Positions 60,215-64,000 of a DNA stretch of 64,000 bases are shown here, one piece after another. Numbering within the stretch: the first letter of the stretch is position 1; the number at the start of each line of letters is the position of its first letter. A program made the position numbers and the translations under genes. The notes under the pieces were generated by a model that saw nothing but the letters and a program-made list of their open reading frames with translations, had not been told where the DNA came from and did no database searches. The DNA comes from CAWEHU01 sp963808965. Lineage in GTDB: Bacteria; Pseudomonadota; Alphaproteobacteria; Acetobacterales; Acetobacteraceae. Location of the stretch: NCBI GenBank assembly GCA_963808965.1, contig CAWEHU010000010.1, positions 62,001-126,000 on the forward strand, read 5' to 3'.

Positions 60215-60814
60215 ATGGCACGAAGGCGTCAAAACGACTACTCCCAGGCCGATCCCGCAAATCATTCCAGGGCCACAAGCGACCTTTAGTGAAGCCACAA
60301 AGGAAGGGTTGCCTCAAGAAGCTATCGACGCATCGGCTATATATTACTGCCCAGGTCGGGCGCATCGCCCATTTATGGGCATGTTGGAACACATGCTCGA
60401 CGATATGATCTGGAGCCTATCAAATCTTGACAAAGATATAGGAGCCTGCATTACTTCGCAGATATACTCTGTCCAGTATCGTATTCAGGCGATATCGGCC
60501 ATTTGCCGGTTTAAAGGAGCTTCTAAGGAGACCCTAGATTTATTGAATAGCTTGGACCGAGAAGCTAGGTCGTTGGTTGTTGCCAGAAATATCGCCGTTC
60601 ATAATCCCATTGTCTTGGAAGGACAACGCAGAACATTGCTCTGGCACAACATAGTCTGAGGCTAAGAAACTAGTTCTCTAGCGGCATTGTTGAAGCGGAC
60701 TATCAAGAACTTGTTAGGGTTACACACGCCATTAGGGACTACTTCAACCGTTTCGTAACCGCGCGCGACGAGATTTATACTGAGCTGCAATCATTGCAAG
60801 ATAAATGCCAATAA
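60215..60814 (+). pseudogene. broken low-GC gene with HEPN-like Rx4H motif
   Basis: A visibly AT-richer stretch encodes a protein in three frame segments. It can start at ATG 60215 (MARRRQ). After one extra A in the AAAA run near 60231-60234 it continues TTTPRPIPQIIPGPQATFSE and then MLEHMLDDMIWSLSNLDKDI. It reaches LVVARNIAVHNPIVLEGQ, breaks again near 60655-60685, and ends with VEADYQELVRVTHAIRDYF and a TAA at 60812-60814. RNIAVH fits the Rx4-6H motif of HEPN ribonuclease-like domains, but this is a weak hint on its own. At least two breaks in the second region suggest real decay, though sequence errors elsewhere in the window warn against certainty. It looks horizontally acquired. Confidence 0.5.
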
Positions 60815-61116
60815 CAGTCTCGATTTCTTCCTCAATATCGGCTTCTGAAACGCAGCTCCAATGGCCACGAAAGAGCCTGTAACCCCGCATCGATCATCCC
60901 CGGCGTCACCCCAAGCTCCTTGTCGTCAGCCGGCCTGTCACGCGGTTCAATGCATACTATGGCAACCTGCAAAGCCAGGTATATTACTGGGCAAGATATT
61001 CCGTTTGAAGCTACGCGCTTGGTTGCAGAAAAGGTTTGACCACCCCGGCCAGATCCTGTAGGAAAATATTCCGTTGACCTGGAGCCCCGCCGATTCTCCC
61101 CACCTGCTTCGCCCAA
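60815..61116. other. gene-poor region; possible short minus-strand relic
   Basis: No firm gene in about 300 bases. On the minus strand 60832-60981 stays open and reads CIEPRDRPADDKELGVTPGM then IDAGLQALSWPLE. This resembles the VTPEMIEAG start of small conserved hypothetical proteins, but it has no good start codon. A short ATATTCCGTT string occurs twice (about 60995 and 61065). Possibly remains of an inserted element. Confidence 0.35.
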
Positions 61117-61803
61117 GTGTTCGCCCTGATTCTGCGCGGGTTGTGCGGGGCCATCGCGGCACGCGGGCCGAAGGCCGGGGCGGATTTGCGTCTGATCGCT
61201 CCGGCGTTGCAGCGGGTGGGCCGCCTCTCCGCCCGGTTCCTCGCCGTGGTGGCGGCCTTCCGCGCTGGCCGCCTGATCCCGCCCCGGCCCTCGCCCGACA
61301 CCGATCAGCGTCCGGCCCCGGTGTCCCGCACGCGGCCGGTTTCCGAGGAGGCCCAGGCTGCGGCAACCGGCGCTGCGGCATTCGGCCTGCTCGCCTCGCC
61401 GAAGCTCGAGCGCCTGCCCGCCCGGTTTGGCTGGATGCTCCGGTTCGGGTCGGAGGTGGCGTGCCATCGCTCGCAACTGGAGCACTGGCTCACCACCAAT
61501 CCCGAACTTGGGAAGTTGCTCGCGGCCGCGCCCCATGCCGGCCGCATCCTGCGCCCGCTCTGCCATATGCTGGGAATCCCGCTGCCCCCCGCGCTGCGCC
61601 TGCCGCCGCGTCCGCCGGGCCACAAGCCCGAACCCGCCGCCTCCGCCTCTTCTCCCATGCCCTCCCGCGTGCCCAGATCGGCCCGGACTCGGCCGAGCAA
61701 GGCGGAGATGCGGTCCTGGTTGCCTGGGCAGAAGCGCGCACTGGTTTGGTCTCGACGCCCGGCCACGTCCGACAATCCGCCCTTCGCGCTCAAACCGGCC
61801 TGA
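61117..61803 (+). CDS. conserved hypothetical protein of Acetobacteraceae-like type
   Basis: A 228-residue proline/arginine-rich protein. It has an amphipathic N-terminal helix (FALILRGLCGAIAARG), a middle block LPARFGWMLRFGSEVACHRS, then GKLLAAAPHAGRILRPLCHM and LGIPLPPALRLPPRPPG, and a basic tail. The AGRILRPLC-MLG stretch is one I associate with a family common in Acetobacteraceae; its function is unknown. The GTG start at 61117 is not certain, since the frame is open a little further upstream. The tail beyond residue 175 is low-complexity. Confidence 0.6.
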   Translation: MFALILRGLCGAIAARGPKAGADLRLIAPALQRVGRLSARFLAVVAAFRAGRLIPPRPSPDTDQRPAPVSRTRPVSEEAQAAATGAAAFGLLASPKLERLPARFGWMLRFGSEVACHRSQLEHWLTTNPELGKLLAAAPHAGRILRPLCHMLGIPLPPALRLPPRPPGHKPEPAASASSPMPSRVPRSARTRPSKAEMRSWLPGQKRALVWSRRPATSDNPPFALKPA

Positions 61804-61974
61804 CCCCGCTCTAGGCGGAAGCACGCCCTTAACGTTGCTGATTAGAAACGGACTGCCGCCGGAGGCGACCGATTGCTCGCTGCCGTCCACCACTCGTTCT
61901 GCTGCTTGATCCACTGATCCTTGGGCGAGGCGACCGACCGTGGTTATGTGCCGAGCCAGCCGCGTCCAGTGACG

Positions 61975-62511
61975 CTAGCGAGGAAGGGGAGGGGAAGCAC
62001 CACTTCGCGCCGAGCTGACCGTGGACCAGAATTCCCGTGCGAAGCCCTGCGCATCAGGATGGAGCGCCTGGCGCACGATGACGGGCCGGCCGGACCCGCA
62101 ACGCCATTCGAAGATGGTGGCCCGTCCGGCTGCGTATGCGGGCACGACATCCGCCGCCGGATTCCGCTCGCAAAACCGCAGCGCGCCAGGCGAGGGAACC
62201 GGGCGCGTGTCGGCCTTCTCATCACAGGGAATGTTCGCGCCATAGAGGCAAGCCAGCACCTGACCGTCCGCGCATCGCCACGCCGCGCGCTTGAACTCGG
62301 CGAGCGGCGTACTCGTGGGTGCATGTGCAGCTTCCTTCAGCGCCCGAGCCATCCACTCAGGCACGGCCTCGCCCGTATAACGCTGGTCCGGGCGGTCGAT
62401 CGTGCCGACCGCCGCGCAGTAGCGGGCGGGGTCGTCGAAGGTCGCCGAGGCGGCGGCACCCGGTAGAAGAAGGGCGCCGAGTGCGGCGATGACGGATAGC
62501 CCGATCTTCAT
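61975..62511 (-). CDS. exported protein of unknown function
   Basis: A 178-residue protein with a signal peptide (residues 1-23, cleavage near ASA-T). It has an even spread of cysteines (RYCAAVG, WRCADGQVLACLYG, IPCDEK, RFCER, WRCGSG) suggesting disulfides. No family recognised. It overlaps the stop of the OmpA/MotB-like gene by four bases (ATGA), so the two are translationally coupled and this small secreted protein probably works at the same envelope site. Confidence 0.7.
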   Translation of the reverse strand: MKIGLSVIAALGALLLPGAAASATFDDPARYCAAVGTIDRPDQRYTGEAVPEWMARALKEAAHAPTSTPLAEFKRAAWRCADGQVLACLYGANIPCDEKADTRPVPSPGALRFCERNPAADVVPAYAAGRATIFEWRCGSGRPVIVRQALHPDAQGFAREFWSTVSSARSGASPPLPR

Positions 62512-63935
62512 CGGTCGGTCAGCCGCAACTCGATGCGCCGGTTCTTCGCGTACGCTTCCGGCGTATCGCCAACTTCAAGCGGCTGGAAATCGGCGAATCC
62601 GGTCGCGGCGAGATGATTCGCCGGCACGCCCTCGGCGATCAGCAGCTTGACGACCGTGATCGCGCGCGCGGCCGACAGCTCCCAGTTCGAGGCGAAATTG
62701 CCATGACCGATCGGTTGCTTGTCCGCGTGTCCGTCCACGCGCAAGATCCAGTGGATGTTGGGCGGGATTTGTGCGGCGATCTGCTTGATCGTGCCGGCCA
62801 GCGTTTTGATCTGATCTTGACCTGCCTGCGTCATTTCGGCGCTGCCGACCGGGAACAGCACCTCGCTCTGAAACACGAATCGGTCGCCGACCACTTGGAT
62901 GCCCGGCCGGTTCGCCAGCACTTCGCGCAGCTTGCCGAAGAACTCGCTGCGATAGCGTTGCAGCTCTTCCACCTTCGCGGCCAGGGCGGCATTCAGGCGC
63001 TGGCCGAGATTGGCGATCTGCACATCCTTGTCGCGCATCGCGCCCTCGGCGAGATCGAGGTCCTTGCTGATGCGGGCGAGCTGCGTCTTCAATTCATCCA
63101 CTTGCCGGCTGAGCAGCGCGAGCTGGGCGCGGGCGCTGTCGCCGAGCTTCTTCTCGTCGGCGAGTTGCGCTTCGACGGCTTGGCGGCGCTGCTGCTCGGT
63201 CGTGGCACGCGCGGCCGCGTCCTGCGCCTGCTTCTCCAACTCATCGCGCAACGCCGTCAGAGCGCGCGCCTGCTCGGCGAGTTTCGCGAGATCGGAGAGA
63301 CGCGCCTCGATCGTCGCCTTGTCTGCCTTCACGATCCGGTCTTGCTCGGCCGACTGCCGCTCCATCTCGGCGAGCCGGGCTTGCAGGGCCGCGAGCTGCT
63401 TCTTCGTGTCCGCGAGCTGCCCGGCCACGACGGTCGTCTCCTGCCCCGCCCTGTCGGAGCGCGCGGCGGCTTCGCCGAGCTGCGTACGAAGTTGCTCGTT
63501 CTGCGCGGCCGCGGAGCGCGCTTGCAGATTGGCGTCGGCGAGCTGGGCGGCCAGTCTGTCACGCTCCGTTTGCAGCGCGTCGCGGTCGGAGACGGCCTTC
63601 TCCGCATCGCCCCGCACGGCCGCGAGCTGCTGGGCAAGCGAGTCACGTGCAGCCGTCACGCTTTGCAGGTCCCGATTGAGCTGAGCCACCGAAACTTGCA
63701 GCTCGGAGGTGCGGCCACGCTCCAGCGAGAGCATGTCGGACAATTCCGAGAGCTGCCGGTTCACCCGCTCCAGCGCCTGATCCCGGCCGGAGAGGGAGAC
63801 CGACAGGAACGCCTGCGCGAGCACGAACACGAGCAGCACGAAAATGATGACCATGAGCAGCGTGGAGAGCGCGTCCACGTAGCCCGGCCAGGCTTCGAGT
63901 CCGTTCCCCCCGCCCCGCCGTGCCCTGATCGCCAT
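62508..63935 (-). CDS. OmpA/MotB-like peptidoglycan-binding coiled-coil protein
   Basis: A 475-residue inner-membrane protein. One helix at about residues 23-46 (LLMVIIFVLLVFVLAQAFLS) follows a MotB-like YVDALSTLLM. A very long coiled coil (about 50-325) rich in A, Q, L, E and D comes next, then an OmpA domain (about 340-475) with VLFPVGSAEMTQAGQDQI, HWILRVDGHADKQPIG and AKNRRIELRLTDR for peptidoglycan binding. This layout is typical of alphaproteobacterial MotB/TolR-like proteins that pair with an ExbB/TolQ/MotA-like protein. The upstream gene ends six bases before this ATG, consistent with such a pair. Confidence 0.88.
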   Translation of the reverse strand: MAIRARRGGGNGLEAWPGYVDALSTLLMVIIFVLLVFVLAQAFLSVSLSGRDQALERVNRQLSELSDMLSLERGRTSELQVSVAQLNRDLQSVTAARDSLAQQLAAVRGDAEKAVSDRDALQTERDRLAAQLADANLQARSAAAQNEQLRTQLGEAAARSDRAGQETTVVAGQLADTKKQLAALQARLAEMERQSAEQDRIVKADKATIEARLSDLAKLAEQARALTALRDELEKQAQDAAARATTEQQRRQAVEAQLADEKKLGDSARAQLALLSRQVDELKTQLARISKDLDLAEGAMRDKDVQIANLGQRLNAALAAKVEELQRYRSEFFGKLREVLANRPGIQVVGDRFVFQSEVLFPVGSAEMTQAGQDQIKTLAGTIKQIAAQIPPNIHWILRVDGHADKQPIGHGNFASNWELSAARAITVVKLLIAEGVPANHLAATGFADFQPLEVGDTPEAYAKNRRIELRLTDR

Positions 63936-63941
63936 TCGCGG

Positions 63942-64000
63942 TTACCTCGACGGTTCTTCGGCCAGTGCCGCCACCGTTCGCGTCAGAACGCGGAGATCGT
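63942..64000 (-). CDS. 3' end of the upstream partner of the OmpA/MotB-like protein
   Basis: Reading in from the right edge on the minus strand, the open frame ends DLRVLTRTVAALAEEPSR followed by TAA at 63942-63944, six bases before the next start. By position it is probably a MotA/TolQ/ExbB-type membrane protein, but only its last 18 residues are visible. Confidence 0.45.
   Translation of the reverse strand, partial: DLRVLTRTVAALAEEPSR

Noticed and set aside
60832..61914. Minus-strand frame of 360 residues opposite the conserved hypothetical gene
   Set aside because: Glycine/arginine-rich antisense; only its last 50 residues look protein-like and are noted separately as a possible relic.

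Overview
The window looks like chromosomal DNA from a GC-rich alphaproteobacterium. The L36 type, the GlcF/PuuD/PuuE-type enzymes and a small protein at 61.1-61.8 kb resembling one common in Acetobacteraceae-like genomes point towards Rhodospirillales/Acetobacterales, but this placement is tentative. It holds about 60 credible genes, no rRNA, tRNA, CRISPR array, prophage or complete insertion sequence, and two good copies plus a relic of a short palindromic repeat element.

Layout. 0-5.2 kb: a large unrecognised protein, a uronate transporter with uronate dehydrogenase, and two small secreted proteins. 5.3-10.8 kb: housekeeping genes (purB, terC-like, panC, yjbQ, type II NADH dehydrogenase). 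11.0-16.3 kb (minus strand): an NAD-dependent epimerase, a TIM-barrel isomerase, type II dehydroquinase and a four-gene polar amino acid-type ABC transporter. 16.4-37.1 kb: a purine/glyoxylate catabolic island. Here urate is oxidised by membrane PuuD, processed by HIU hydrolase and OHCU decarboxylase to allantoin, then by PuuE and an allantoate amidohydrolase-type enzyme towards ureidoglycolate and glyoxylate. Gcl, Hyi, GlxR and TtuD turn glyoxylate into glycerate and phosphoglycerate, and a pyruvate kinase lies in the same run. NCS1, NCS2 and DctA transporters, an OprB-type porin and an IclR regulator with palindromic candidate operators complete it. The HIU hydrolase and OHCU decarboxylase occur twice: one pair without signals (33.2 and 35.4 kb) and one pair with export signals (16.4-17.5 kb), which suggests a second, periplasmic branch.

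37-64 kb: mixed accessory and housekeeping genes: UspA, a LysR regulator, a soluble cytochrome c, pirin, an indolepyruvate/phenylpyruvate decarboxylase, an acyl-CoA dehydrogenase, nitroreductase, a TMEM175-like channel, metY, sulfite dehydrogenase sorAB, gamma-glutamyltranspeptidase, a DUF4239 protein, an EAL protein, rpmJ, glcF, flavohemoglobin and an OmpA/MotB-like envelope protein with the tail of its upstream partner. Between 60.1 and 60.8 kb a lower-GC broken gene with an Rx4H motif looks foreign.

Eight otherwise well conserved genes carry single-base frameshifts (ndh, the M20 peptidase, pyk, gcl, uraD, puuD, an acyl-CoA dehydrogenase, a TPR gene). At least four, perhaps six, of the ten events recreate a GANTC site when corrected. 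This suggests methylation-associated sequencing error rather than gene decay, so these genes are annotated at full length and flagged.
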